Positions 18,808 through 28,562 of a DNA stretch of 35,000 bases are shown piece by piece. The first letter of the stretch is position 1; each line of letters starts with the position of its first letter. The notes beneath the pieces are model-generated. The model did no database searches. It was not told the DNA's origin and saw only the letters and a program-made list of their open reading frames with translations. The stretch comes from Symbiodinium natans. Lineage: Eukaryota; Sar; Dinophyceae; Suessiales; Symbiodiniaceae. A program made the translations under genes and the position numbers. The DNA lies in assembly GCA_905221605.1 (NCBI GenBank), contig CAJNDS010000014.1, positions 360,001 through 395,000 on the forward strand. The letters are read 5' to 3'.

Positions 18808-18873
18808 CCAAGAAGCCTGGCTGGCCGTGGCGTCATCGGCCCGGAACTTGACCCAGCCCCCCAACAGGGACAC
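18808..18873 (-). CDS. Candidate internal exon, 22 codons
   Basis: Acceptor CCTGGTGCAG with CTACTTAAC upstream as a possible branch site. Frame VSLLGGWVKFRADDATASQA then SW, donor GTTTAATTAGG, phase 0 both ends. Confidence 0.5.
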
Positions 18874-18960
18874 CTGCACCAGGGTAGAACCCAGAATGTT
18901 AAGTAGGGTTCAGGGCCTTAGGGTGTAGGGTGTAGGGTTTAATTAGGGTTTAGGGTTTGG

Positions 18961-19586
18961 GCCCTTAAACTGGTACATAGGGGCTCGCGCTCAGCGTTTA
19001 GGGCGCAGGGTGGCATTTTCAGAGCAACGCCCCAAATACCCCAACCCTCCATGAACCTCTAGGTCCTTACCCCCCGAGCCCTGCACAAACCCAACCCGAC
19101 ACCCTAAATCACCCCCCCACAAGCTAACCTTTGCAATCTTGTTAACCCAAAGCCCGAGGCAAAGACACTATAAAGTCTATAAGCCTCAACATGGGAATGG
19201 CGAAATTAACCCTAAACCGAAATCCAAAACCCTAAGCCCTACAGTCAACCCAAAGAAAAGCTAACCCCGCCCGCGCCCCCCCCCCCCCCCCCCCCCCCGA
19301 CCCCCCTCCCCCCCCTTCAGCCCTCAACCGGCTAAAGCTCAAGCAACCCCAAAGCCAAGCCTCAACCCCACAAGAGCCGAAAGAAGCCGAGCAACCCCCG
19401 AAAACCGAAAGAATCTTTTAACCCTAAACCCCAAATCCTAAGCAATCCTTCGTCCATTTCTAAGCCGCCTGAAGCGAGAAAACAAGCCTGATCCTTAAAA
19501 GCATCACCCCCTTTTTGCTAGGCTATGGAGGCATAGATTTCGTGTGAGCCCTTATTGGGGTGAAGAGGATCCTAGGGCTTAAGGGT
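18961..19586. other. Gene-free stretch with a long C tract
   Basis: Holds C23 at 19276-19298 and scattered CCCTAA-like fragments. Nothing coding is supported. Confidence 0.45.
19276..19298. repeat. C23 run
   Basis: A pure C run in a gene-free stretch. Confidence 0.95.
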
Positions 19587-19720
19587 CTCCTAAACCCTAA
19601 ATCCTAAACCCTGAACCTAAACCCTAAACCCTAAGCCCTAAACCCTAAACCCTAAACCCTAAACCTCAACCCTCAACCCTAAACCCTAAACCCTAAACCC
19701 TAGCCCAAAACCCCAAACCC
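19587..19720 (-). repeat. CCCTAAA block
   Basis: Sixteen units with CCCTCAA variants. Confidence 0.9.
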
Positions 19721-19737
19721 TCAAAATTCATCCCAGG

Positions 19738-19826
19738 TAGGGAATGAGGGATTGAGGCACCTAATATCCCCACATGTGCCCTTTAAGAGATTCTATGGGG
19801 TACCGAAATGTCCCCTCCATTCCCTA
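19738..19826. repeat. Inverted-repeat element, family 1
   Basis: TAGGGAATGAGGG at the left, CCTCCATTCCCTA at the right, followed by CTAAGAGCCTG as in the 32.2-kb copy. GGGGTACC lies inside. Confidence 0.55.
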
Positions 19827-19859
19827 CTAAGAGCCTGTAAGTCATCACAGGGTGTACTT

Positions 19860-20220
19860 GTACGTTCATGGTACTTCTTAACCAATTACAACTGTAATTA
19901 TAACCCGCTTATACGCCCGTTAAGTGCCCTAATATGGCTACAAGTACAGTTAAGATTACAATTATAAGTACAAGTACAGTTATGATTGGTTAATAAGTAT
20001 AAGTAGAAGTACAGTTATGATTGGGTAATAAGTATAAGTACAGTTATAAGTATAAGTACAGTTATGATTGGTCAATAAGTGCCATGAACCTCCAAGTAAC
20101 CCCACCTTTGGAGTAGACCCTGGAAAAAAGTATATACTTTTTAGGTACAAGTAACTATAATAGGAACCCAGAACCCAAAAAAGTATTAAAGTACAGTACT
20201 CCAAAACCCAGTACAAGTAA
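19860..20220. repeat. AT-rich tandem and inverted AAGTACAGTTATGATTGG repeats
   Basis: AAGTACAGTTATGATTGG recurs about every 35-60 nt between 19969 and 20080, with related AAGTATAAGTACAG units. CAATTACAACTGTAATTATA lies inverted at the left edge. Confidence 0.6.
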
Positions 20221-20241
20221 CACGCTATCCAAGGCTGAGGC

Positions 20242-20337
20242 ATGGCCACCCTCGATGAGCAGCCGGCCCTCGCCGCCCAGCAGCAGCATCCTCGTGGTTC
20301 GAAAAGGGGAGGCGGTTCTAGGGCGTTATTAGCCTGA
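20242..20337 (+). CDS. Short open frame, possible start exon
   Basis: GAGGCATGGCC starts MATLDEQPALAAQQQHPRGS. The CAG-rich composition is gene-like but the frame is only 31 codons. Confidence 0.2.
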   Translation: MATLDEQPALAAQQQHPRGSKRGGGSRALLA

Positions 20338-20342
20338 ATCGT

Positions 20343-20748
20343 AAACCCTAAACCCTAAACCCTAAACCCTAAACCCTAACCCTAAACCCTAAACCCATGT
20401 TAGGTCACTACGAGAAGACCTCAGCCTGACCCTCAACCCTAAACCCTAAACCCTTAACTTTCGACTTCTGAGCGTGGCGCAGACATACAAAACTCTAGGT
20501 GAGCCGATGCAGCTGCTGCCGCTAGCTCCTCGTTGACGCAGCCCTGAACACATGACGCCCAAAACCCGAAGCCCTACACCCTAAACCCTGAACCCTGAAG
20601 CCTAAACCCTAAACCCTAAGCCCTACACCCTGAACCCTACCCTAAACCCTAAACCCTAAACCCTAAACCCTGAACCCTAAACCCTAAACCCTAAACCCTA
20701 AACCCTAAACCATAAACCCTAAACCCTAAACCCTAAACCCTAAACCCT
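20343..20748 (-). repeat. CCCTAAA blocks
   Basis: 20343-20396, 20430-20455 and 20565-20748. Between the last two, NFRLLSVAQTYKTL ends at a CTAG/GTGAGCC donor (20498), a possible plus-strand exon. Confidence 0.85.
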
Positions 20749-20859
20749 GTCCAGGCTGCAGGCCCCTAGTCTCTGGGACCCCCTGCGGCAGCGGGCCGAC
20801 GGGGGAGACGAGCTTCAACCGATAGGTGGACTCCATCTGCGGCAGGGGCTGGGCTTCGT
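20746..20859 (-). CDS. Candidate internal exon, 37 codons
   Basis: Acceptor CCTAACACCGAAG. The frame includes PQMESTYRLKLVSPVGPLPQ then GVPETRGLQPGQ, donor GGACAGG/GTTTAGGG (phase 1). Pro-rich; unknown. Confidence 0.45.
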
Positions 20860-20867
20860 CTTCGGTG

Positions 20868-21008
20868 TTAGGGTTTAGGGTTTAGGGTTTAGGGTTCAGG
20901 GTTTAGGGTGTAGGGTTTAGGGTTTAGGGTTTAGGGTTTAGGGTTTAGGGTTTAGGGTTTAGGGTTTAGGGTTTAGGGTTTAGGGTTTAGGGTTTAGGGT
21001 TTAGGGTT
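20868..21008 (+). repeat. TTTAGGG block
   Basis: Twenty units. Confidence 0.95.
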
Positions 21009-21149
21009 TGACGTGGGCTTCATAGGGCTTCAAAGTTCGAGAACCGAATGCCCCTCAGACAACAAGGATCCAGATTTAAGTTCAGGTATATTCCATGGTT
21101 TCAGGGGTATTGGGCTCCCTCAAATCGAGACATGTTAGATGTAGAGGCC

Positions 21150-21512
21150 TAAAACCCTAAACCCGAAGCCCTAATCCCTAAACCCTAAACCCTAAACCCT
21201 AAGCAGCTTGGAACTCCCCAAACCCCACTGGGCTTAGGGGCTTAGGGTTTTGGATCTCGGCTCTTGGGAGCTCAGGGAGCTTAGTCAGTCGGCGATAACG
21301 AAGCAATGTGGGAAATCCTAAAATCAGCATCCCTAAGCCCGAAGCCCTAAACCCTAAACCTTAAACCCTAAACCCCTAAGCCCCTACACCCCTACACCCC
21401 TACACCCCTACACCCCTAAACCCCTAAACCCCTAAACCCCTAAACCCCTAAACCCCTAAACCCCTAAACCCCTAAACCCCTAAACCCCTAAACCCCTAAG
21501 CCCCTAAACCCT
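21150..21512 (-). repeat. CCCTAAA patch and a CCCCTAAA/CCCCTACA octamer array
   Basis: Octamers run from 21368 to 21512, about 17 copies; CCCCTACA forms four in a row. Confidence 0.9.
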
Positions 21513-21538
21513 ACATTCCAACAACCCTTCCTGTGCAG

Positions 21539-21599
21539 GGCGCTACGCCTGCGAGAGCTCCTGAAAGAACACCCACTCCTGAGCCGGCGTCGCGGATTA
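21539..21599 (+). CDS. Candidate exon
   Basis: A strong acceptor (CAACCCTTCCTGTGCAG) follows the CCCCTAAA array. The frame ALRLRELLKEHPLLSRRRG is helical and basic. The 3' end is unclear. Confidence 0.35.
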
Positions 21600-21657
21600 A
21601 TCCCTACTACTCTAGGGGGGTTCTACTATGGACCCCTTGAATCAAGGGTTTAAAGGG

Positions 21658-22092
21658 CTTAGGGTGTAGAGTTTCGGGTTTAGGGTTTAGGGTTTAGGGT
21701 TTAGGGTTTAGGGTTTAGGGTTTAGGGTTTAGGGTTTAGGGTTTAGGGTTTAGGGTTTAGGGTTTAGGGTCTAGGTACCTTGGACCCCTTAGGCTTGTAC
21801 CCTTGGGTTTTGGGGTCCCTTTCTAAGGATCCGTCAGGGAATAGCAGGGCCACATTGGGAGTACGTTAAGGGGAACCTTTGGGGCTACAACCTTAGGGTT
21901 TAGGGTTTAGGGTTTAGGGTGTGGGCTTTAGGGCTGAGGGTTTAGGGCTTAGGGTTTAGGGTTTAGGGTTTAGGGTTTAGGGTTTAGGGTTTAGGGTTTA
22001 GGGTTTAGGGTTTAGGGTTTAGGGTTTAGGGTTTAGGGTTTGGGCTTTAGGGCTTAGGGTTTAGGGCTTAGGGTTTAGGGTTTAGGGTTTAA
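21658..22092 (+). repeat. Two TTTAGGG blocks
   Basis: 21676-21772 and 21894-22092, separated by unique DNA containing GGTACC and TTGGACCCCTT motifs. Confidence 0.9.
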
Positions 22093-22282
22093 GGGCAGGA
22101 GTCTGCATCGCTTGAGCTACACTGTGGCTTGGCTATCTTAAGGCTGACAAGGCTCAGGGGCACAGTGAGGGTTGAGGAATTTGTGTTTTGGGGTTTTCCG
22201 GTTTAGGGTACGTAGAACCTCACATCCTCCACGCCAAAGATCCTCAAGCCTAAAGCCTAAACTGACTTCCAGAAACCCTGCA

Positions 22283-22351
22283 CTCAACCCTAAACCCTAA
22301 ACCCTAAACCCTAAACCCTAAACCCTAAACCCTAAACCCTAAACCCTAAAC
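22283..22351 (-). repeat. CCCTAAA block
   Basis: Nine units abutting the exon at 22352. Confidence 0.95.
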
Positions 22352-22439
22352 GCTCAACGCTCAACGCCCGTTCAAGCCCTTGGTCGAGATTCGTTGGGCT
22401 GCTCGGGGATGTAGGCGGAAGACCCGTGCGGCCGAGCCT
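22352..22439 (-). CDS. Candidate internal exon, 29 codons
   Basis: Acceptor TAGGTTTTCAG, frame RLGRTGLPPTSPSSPTNLDQ then GLERALSVE, donor GAGC/GTTTAGGG (phase 1). Other frames are also open. Confidence 0.4.
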
Positions 22440-22462
22440 CTGAAAACCTAAATCCCAAAAGG

Positions 22463-22572
22463 GCTTCGGGTTTTAGGGTTTTACGATTTTAAGGTCTAGG
22501 GTTTAGGGTTTTGATGGGGTTTAGGGGGTTTGTGTAGGGTCTGGGGTTTAGGGTTTAGGGTTTAGGGTTTAA
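22463..22572 (+). repeat. Degenerate TTTAGGG block
   Basis: Left border of the 183-bp array region. Confidence 0.8.
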
Positions 22573-22690
22573 CTTGAACAGAATAAGAACAGGACCTCCT
22601 ACAGTGTGCCCTGCAACTGTTTCAAACAGTGCACATTTCGGAGAATTTCCAGTCCGTGCATACGCCCTGTACTATGCTAAATTAGGCACT

Positions 22691-24826
22691 CGGAATCACG
22701 ATCACCAGTGGCAACGTAATCAACAAGCCACCATTTGCTTGCGTCAGGTGAAAGAAGACCGGAGATGTATCTTCAAGGCAAAGCTCGGACCTGTTGAGCT
22801 TGAATGCGGAAGAGTTCATCATGCAGCAAGCTACTCCCAACACCCCCACACACATGCAATGCAATTCCACCCACTCGCAATCAAGATCACTAATGCCAAC
22901 ATAATCAACAAGCCACCATTTGCTGTCGTCAGGTGAAAGAAGACCGGAGATGTATCTTCAAGGCAAAGCTCGGACCTGTTGAGCTTGAATGCGGAAGAGT
23001 TCATCATGCAGCAAGCCATTCCCCACACCCACGCACATGCAATGTATTTCCACCCACTCGCAATCAAGATCACCAGTAGCAACATAATCAACAAGCCACT
23101 ACTTGCTGCCGTCAGGTGAAAGAAGACCGGAGATGTATCTTCAAGGCAAAGCTCGGACCTGTTGAGCTTGAATGCGGAAGAGTTCATCATGCAGCAACCT
23201 ACTCCCAACGCCCCCACACATGAAATGTACTTCCACCCACTCGCAATCAGGATCACCAGTGCCAACATAATCAACAAGCCACTACTTGCTGCCGTCAGGT
23301 GAAAGAAGACCGGAGATGTATCTTCAAGGCAAAGCTCGGACCTGTTGAGCTTGAATGCGGAAGAGTTCATCATGCAGCAAGCTATCCACAACACCCACGC
23401 ACATGCACTGTAATTCCACCCCTCGCAATCACGATCGACAGTGGCAACGTAATCAACAAAACACTATTTGCTTGCGTCAGGTGAAAGAAGACCGGAAATG
23501 TATCTTCAAGGCAAAGCTCGGACCTGTTGAGCTTGAATGCGGAAGAGTTCATCATGCAGCAAGCTATTCCCCACACCCACGCACATGCAATGTAATTCCA
23601 CCCACTCGCAGTCAAGATCACCAGTGCCAACAACATCAACAAGCCACCATTTGCTGCCGTCAGGTGAAAGAAGACCGGAGATGTATCTTCAAGGCAAAGC
23701 TCGGACCTGTTGAGCTTGAATGCGGAAGAGTTCATCATGCAGCAAGCTACTCCCAACACCCCCACGCATGCAATGTAATTCCACCCACTCGCAATCAAGA
23801 TCACCAGTGCCAACATAATCAACAAGCCACCATTTCCTGCCGTCAGGTGAAAAAAGACCGGAGATGTATCTTCAAGGCAAAGCTCGGACCTGTTGAGCTT
23901 GAATGCGGAAGAGTTCATCATGCAGCAAGCTATTCCCCACACCCCCACACATGCAATGTACTTCCACCCACTGGCAATCAGGATCACCAGTGGCAACATA
24001 ATCAACAAGCCACTGTTTGCTGCCGTCAGGTGAAAGAAGACCGGAGAAGTATCTTCAAGGCAAAGCTCGGACCTGTTGAGCTTGAATGCGGAAGAGTTCA
24101 TCATGCAGCAAGCTATCCACAACACCCACGCACATGCACTGTAATTCCACCCCTCGCAATCACGATCGACAGTGGCAACGTAATCAACCAAACACTATTT
24201 GCTTGCGTCAGGTGAAAGAAGACCGGAGATGTATCTTCAAGGCAAAGCTCGGACCTGTTGAGCTTGAATGCGGAAGAGTTCATCATGCAGCAAGCTACTC
24301 TCAACACCCCCACACATGCAATGTAATTCCACCCACTCGCAATCAGGATCACCAGTGGCAACAAAATCAACAAGCCACCATTTGCTGCCGTCAGGTGAAA
24401 GAAGACCGGAGATGTATCTTCAAGGCAAAGCTCGGACCTGTTGAGCTTGAATGCGGAAGAGTTCATCATGCAGCAAGCTACTCCCAACACCCCCACACAT
24501 GCAATGTAATTCCACCCACTCGCAATCAGGATCACCAGTGCCAACATAAACAACAAGCCACTACTTGCTGCCGTCAGGTGAAAGAAGACCGGAGATGTAT
24601 CTTCAAGGCAAAGCTCGGACCTGTTGAGCTTGAATGCGGAAGAGTTCATCATGCAGCAAGCTACTCCCAACACCCCCACACATGCAATGTACTTCCACCC
24701 ACTGGCAATCAGGATCACCAGTGGCAACATAATCAACAAGCCACTATTTGCTGCCGTCAGGTGAAAGAAGGCCGGGGATGTATCTACAAAGGCAAAGCTC
24801 AGACCTGTTGAGCTTGAATGCGGAAA
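22691..24826. repeat. Tandem array of 183-bp units, about 12 copies
   Basis: Units begin GTGAAAGAAGACCGG at 22748, 22933, 23116, 23299, 23481, 23664, 23847, 24030, 24212, 24395, 24578 and 24761. The last unit decays, and the array starts in a partial unit at 22691. The first 84 or so nt are almost invariant; the remaining 100 or so nt vary and carry all length changes (185 and 182-bp units). A 6-bp stem AAGCTC/GAGCTT lies in each core. Both strands are open for three or four units at a time, in plus as KEDRRCIFKAKLGPVELECG and in minus with a hydrophobic run GLLIMLALVILIASGW. It could be a satellite, or a repeated exon plus intron. Confidence 0.9.
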
Positions 24827-24869
24827 TGCTCACCACATACACATGCAGCTGCAGCGATGCCGATCAGCA

Positions 24870-24980
24870 CGATTGCTGCGTGAGCCGAAAGAGAAAGAGG
24901 AACAGAGATGATCTTCATGGCAAAGATCAGACCTGTTGCCTGCTGAGCTTACATGCGAACCATGAAGTCAGCAGCTCAAC
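24870..24980 (+). repeat. Diverged relic of the 183-bp unit
   Basis: ATTGCTGCGTGAG, GAGATGATCTTCATGGCAAA and GACCTGTTG...GAGCTTACATGCG match the unit core with small insertions. Confidence 0.6.
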
Positions 24981-24999
24981 TGAGTCGTCGTGATGGTAC

Positions 25000-25242
25000 T
25001 GCAGGGCCGGTACACTTCTTTGTCAGTGAAAAACTGGGTTGCCCAGAAACCTAGGATTACTGGTCGCCCCTTTTTTGCTCAAAGGGGCCTATAAGGGAAC
25101 CTAAACCCCCCAAAGAAAGGGAATAAAAGGGCACGCACTGGGCATCCTAGTGAAAGAAGGCAGCAGCCCATCTAAAGGGCTGCTGAAGAAGAATCCAACA
25201 TGCAACTGAGCGCGGCGAGCGAGAGAGTTGAGGATCCCAAGC
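25000..25242. other. Unique stretch, no gene seen
   Basis: Contains inverted AAAGGGGCC-like segments near 25075-25130 reminiscent of the small inverted-repeat elements. Confidence 0.3.
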
Positions 25243-25454
25243 CACCCTAAACCCTAAACCCTAAACCCTTAGCAAGATTTCTGGCTTGAAGGGAGCCTAG
25301 GCTCAATGCGCAAGTTAACTGGTCCTGGCACACCCAGCCTACCCGAAGCCCCAAACTCGAAACCTCAGAGGGCTTAGGCTTTAGGGTAACAGCCCACATT
25401 GGCTGAACAATCCCAGTAATGCCCGTATAAGGAAGTACATGTTTCTTTTCCGGG

Positions 25455-25501
25455 GCTCTTAAGCAAACCCTAAACCCTAAACCCTAAAGCTCTTAAGCAA
25501 A
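25455..25501. repeat. Three telomeric units flanked by a perfect 13-bp direct repeat
   Basis: GCTCTTAAGCAAA at 25455-25467 and 25489-25501; between them are exactly three CCCTAAA units (25468-25488). It looks like an insertion with target-site duplication. Confidence 0.9.
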
Positions 25502-25563
25502 TAGCAGGTTTATTTTCAAGGCGGCCTCCACCTTGCCGTTCTGGGCCTCATAGAAGTCAGAGC
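25493..25563 (-). CDS. Candidate terminal exon
   Basis: A strong acceptor (TTTTCAACTCTCGCAG) precedes SDFYEAQNGKVEAALKINLL then FA and a TAA that lies inside the 13-bp direct repeat. Unknown product. Confidence 0.45.
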
Positions 25564-25605
25564 CTGCGAGAGTTGAAAAGGAGGGAGGTCCAGGGAATAG
25601 GGATT

Positions 25606-25687
25606 AGGGCTTCGGGTTTAGGGTTTAGGGTTTAGGGTTTAGGGTTTAGGGTTTAGGGTTTAGGGTTTAGGGTTTAGGGTTTAGGGT
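25606..25687 (+). repeat. TTTAGGG block
   Basis: Eleven units; similar GGAATAGGGATTAGGGCTTC and GGAAATAGGGGCTAGGGCTT sequences sit on both sides. Confidence 0.95.
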
Positions 25688-25689
25688 CC

Positions 25690-26000
25690 AGGAAATAGGG
25701 GCTAGGGCTTCGCGTTCATGTAGGAGATGAGACCTTTAGTTTACAGACTTTAGGGCTTTTGGTTCAGGCTTTACCAGGGTCGATTCACTGAGGCTTCTGA
25801 GTACAGCAGTGTCGCAGCGTGACGACTTACTAGGAAGGTCCTTAAAACTCTGAAACTATTCCCGAATATGATCCGACTAAACATGGAAACATGTAAAATC
25901 TCCCATGGGCCTACCAAGCTTGGGGTCCTTGAAGTGCTTCTGCCCTCCATAAGCCCCCAAGCCCCAGACTCCAATCCCAGCTGTTCTGAGGACCCCCTGA
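25690..26000. other. Unique stretch, no firm gene
   Basis: A 67-residue minus frame (25974-25771) is open, but no family or splice context was found. Confidence 0.3.
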
Positions 26001-26258
26001 AGGGTTTAGGGTTTTGGGTTAGGGTTTAGGGTTTAGGGTTTAGGGATGAGGGTTCAGGCTTTATGGTCCCTTGTAAGCAGAGCCTAATCAAAGGAAGATC
26101 AATTCCACAAAAGAATCGCCCCACAACCCCAAACCCCTACAAGCCCAATTTCCCAAACCCAAAAACCAAGTCCCAAAACCCTAAACCCTAAACCCTAAAC
26201 CCTGAACCCTAAACCCTAAACCCTGAACCCTAAACCCTAAACCCTAAACCCTGAACCC
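26001..26258. repeat. TTTAGGG then CCCTAAA block around unique DNA
   Basis: Plus-type 26001-26045, minus-type 26173-26258. Confidence 0.85.
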
Positions 26259-26262
26259 CAAG

Positions 26263-26349
26263 AGGGCTCCGAGGCACAGCTGGGGCCCCGAGCTGCCCCT
26301 CCGCCGGGCGACGTTGGGAAAGATGCCAGCGAGAAGGACCGCCTCGGAG
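26263..26349 (+). CDS. Candidate internal exon, 28 codons
   Basis: The acceptor CCCCAAG follows a CCCTAAA block. Frame GSEAQLGPRAAPPPGDVGKD then ASEKDRLG, donor CGGAG/GTTGAGGGG (phase 1). Hydrophilic linker-like peptide. Confidence 0.45.
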
Positions 26350-26354
26350 GTTGA

Positions 26355-26578
26355 GGGGTTGAGGGTTTGGGGTTTAGGGTTTAGGGTTTAGGGCTTAGGG
26401 CTTAGGGCTTAGGGTTTAGGGTTTAGGGTTTAGGGTTTAGGGTTTAGGGTTTAGGGTTTAGGGTTTAGGGTTTAGGGTTTAGGGTTTAGGGTTTAGGGTT
26501 TAGGGTTTAGAATTTAGGGTTTAGGGTTTAGGGTTTAGGGTTTAGGGTTTAGGGTGTAGGGTGTAGGGTGTAGGGTGC
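26355..26578 (+). repeat. Long TTTAGGG block
   Basis: About 30 units; ends in four GTGTAGG units. Confidence 0.95.
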
Positions 26579-26670
26579 ATGGTCCCTTAGTAAGGGCCCT
26601 TAAGAGGGGGCCCCTTATATACCCGTGATGTACCTTATACAATTTAAGGCCATATTAAGGGCCTATGTAA
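26571..26670. repeat. Possible inverted-repeat element
   Basis: CCCTTAGTAAGGG, a perfect AAGGGCCCTT palindrome, and GGCCCTTAA answered by TTAAGGGCC about 60 nt later. Related in sequence to family 1. Confidence 0.4.
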
Positions 26671-26671
26671 C

Positions 26672-26722
26672 AACCCTAAACCCTAAACCCTAAACCCTAC
26701 ACCCTGAACCCTAAACCCTAAG
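26672..26722 (-). repeat. CCCTAAA block
   Basis: Seven units. Confidence 0.9.
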
Positions 26723-26726
26723 AACC

Positions 26727-26808
26727 AAAGCGAGCCAAGGCCCTGGCAACCAGCAACTGGAAGTTGCCTCGGTTCCTGCACCACAGGCGTTCGGCTTCGA
26801 GGCGCTGA
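26727..26808 (+). CDS. Possible terminal exon
   Basis: Frame KRAKALATSNWKLPRFLHHR ending RSASRR and TGA. Two other frames are open, so the call is weak. Confidence 0.25.
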
Positions 26809-26839
26809 AGGCTTCGGTCTGGGGCTTTGGGGCTTTACA

Positions 26840-27085
26840 CCTTAGGGTTTGAGGAGTTTAGAGGTTTAGGGGTTTCGGGGTTTATAAACGCCTAAACCCC
26901 TAAAGGGTTTTAGGCCCTTAGGGCTTTGCAGCTTAGAGTTTCAGGGCTTTACACCCCAGGGTTTTAGGAGTTTAGGGGTTTAGGGTTTTAGGGCTCCAGG
27001 GTTTTATGGTTTCAAGGGTTGAGGGGATTAGGGGCTTCGGGGTTTAGGGTTTAGGGTTTCGGGTTTGGGGGTTGAGGTTTCAGGG
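26840..27085 (+). repeat. Degenerate TTTAGGG-like region
   Basis: GGGGTTTAG, GGGTTTTAGG and GGGCTTTAC variants; no gene seen. Confidence 0.7.
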
Positions 27086-27149
27086 TTGCGGAGTGCTTGG
27101 GGAACTTCAAAGAGCCCCTCAACTCCAAACCCCTAGCCCCCTCAACCCC

Positions 27150-27330
27150 TGACAATAAAAAAACAAAACGAAATTCACATAGATTATAATAATAAATTTA
27201 TACATATACATATAAATATATATTTATTTATAAATTTATTTAATTTGTATCAACAATATTAATAATACTAATGATAACAATAATAACAATAATCATAATC
27301 ATAATAATGATAATGAACATGATTAAGAAA
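27150..27330. other. AT-rich island
   Basis: A sharp switch to ATA, AAT and TTTAT motifs with almost no G or C, in a GC-rich setting. No gene is recognisable. Could be organelle-derived or low-complexity DNA. Confidence 0.7.
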
Positions 27331-27559
27331 GGGTTTAACATCTCTAACACCGCTGAACACCAAACCTACCCTAAGCCCCTACATCCTAACCCCTCAACCC
27401 TGATAAGCAACCCTCGATTTAGAACCGGAAGCTTGTTCCCGGGGCGGAGGGGATGTTCATTATGTTCATTAGACAGAGTTCAGGGTTAAGGGTTTACGGG
27501 TTGAGGGTTTAGGGCTTGAGGCTTAAGGGGTTAGGGTTGAGGGGTTCAGGTTGAGGGGT

Positions 27560-28009
27560 TGGGGCTTGGGGGACTGAGGGAAGACGAGCTGCTGCAGGGG
27601 AGACTACCATCTTCGAGGCCCCCAGGTTACCGTCCCATCTGGAGGTTGACCGTACGGGCACCCTTCTTGAGTATTCACTGCTATTCCTCTCTCACTACGA
27701 ACCTTTACTTCCTATGGCACGATTACCATTCTACTGTCTTTCTGGTCCAAGAAAGATTCTCCTGCAGGTTTGTCCCGCTACTAAACCCCAGGATGCCTGT
27801 TGGCAAAGGAGTCCGTCTTGTTCTCACGGCACCTTGTCGTTTCTTGAGCTCGGGGTCTTTGGGGCTTCAGGCAAGCAGAGGTCCTGGCCCCAGACTCAGG
27901 GCTTCTTCAGAAAGCAAAAGCTTTCTATCTAAGCACCTATCCTGAAAGCATTCGCTACCTCAGGTACTCTGACTACCCGGAGCCACCCTACCTAGGCGCT
28001 CCAGTACCC
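27560..28009. other. Unique stretch with an open frame, no family
   Basis: A plus frame of 128 residues (27559-27945) starts beside telomere-like repeat. A second frame overlaps it. No domain was recognised. Confidence 0.3.
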
Positions 28010-28061
28010 TTAAACCCTAAACCCTAAACCCTAAACCCTAAACCCTAAACCCTAAACCCGA
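28010..28061 (-). repeat. CCCTAAA block
   Basis: Seven units before the exon at 28066. Confidence 0.95.
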
Positions 28062-28065
28062 AAAG

Positions 28066-28191
28066 GGCCCTCTTCCGGAACATCTTGGCATCTGCAGAAC
28101 TCCCATCGTGAATGTTCTGGGTGGTCGAGGAAAGGCAAGGAAGCTCCGAAGAAGACGCTACGTTGCCTTCGAGATTTTAAGGCGGTTTTCG
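28066..28191 (+). CDS. Candidate internal exon, 41 codons
   Basis: Acceptor ACCCGAAAAG after a CCCTAAA block. The frame PSSGTSWHLQNSHRECSGWS continues with RKGKEAPKKTLRCLRDFKAV, donor TTTTCG/GTTTATAGGG (phase 1). Basic. Confidence 0.45.
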
Positions 28192-28198
28192 GTTTATA

Positions 28199-28355
28199 GG
28201 GTTTAGGGGTTTAGGGTTTAGGGTTTAGGGTTTAGGGTTTAGGGTTTAGGGTTTAGGGTTTAGGGTTTAGGGTTTAGGGTTTAGGGTTTAGGGTTTAGGG
28301 TTTAGGGGTTTAGGTTTAGGGCTTAGGGTTCAGGCTTTAGGGTTCAGGTTTTGGG
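28199..28355 (+). repeat. TTTAGGG block
   Basis: Sixteen units, then variants. Confidence 0.95.
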
Positions 28356-28562
28356 GCTTAGGGCGTTGTTGAGTTCTCTAAATACTGTCCCTTTGGGGGG
28401 GGGGGTTTCCTCTTCTGCACTGAGGCTTACACGTAGGCTATCACCACAAGGTGCCCCAGAATTCGGAGCCCCCTTCTGCTACGCGACAACAAAAGGCTCA
28501 TAGGACCCTTGGGGTCCAGGACTTGCATGATTTCGGCATACTTGTTCTCGTGAGCCAGTCCC
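28356..28562. other. Unique stretch with a G10 run, no gene seen
   Basis: Unique DNA with the G run near 28396 and no convincing frame. Confidence 0.3.

Noticed and set aside
22574-24811. A single long repeat protein
   Set aside because: The 182- and 185-bp units shift the frame, so no continuous frame spans the array without splicing.
22691-24826. CRISPR array
   Set aside because: Units are contiguous 183-bp repeats with no unique spacers, in a eukaryote-like context.
27271-27489. Protein from the AT-rich island
   Set aside because: Low-complexity Ile/Met run from ATAAT repeats.
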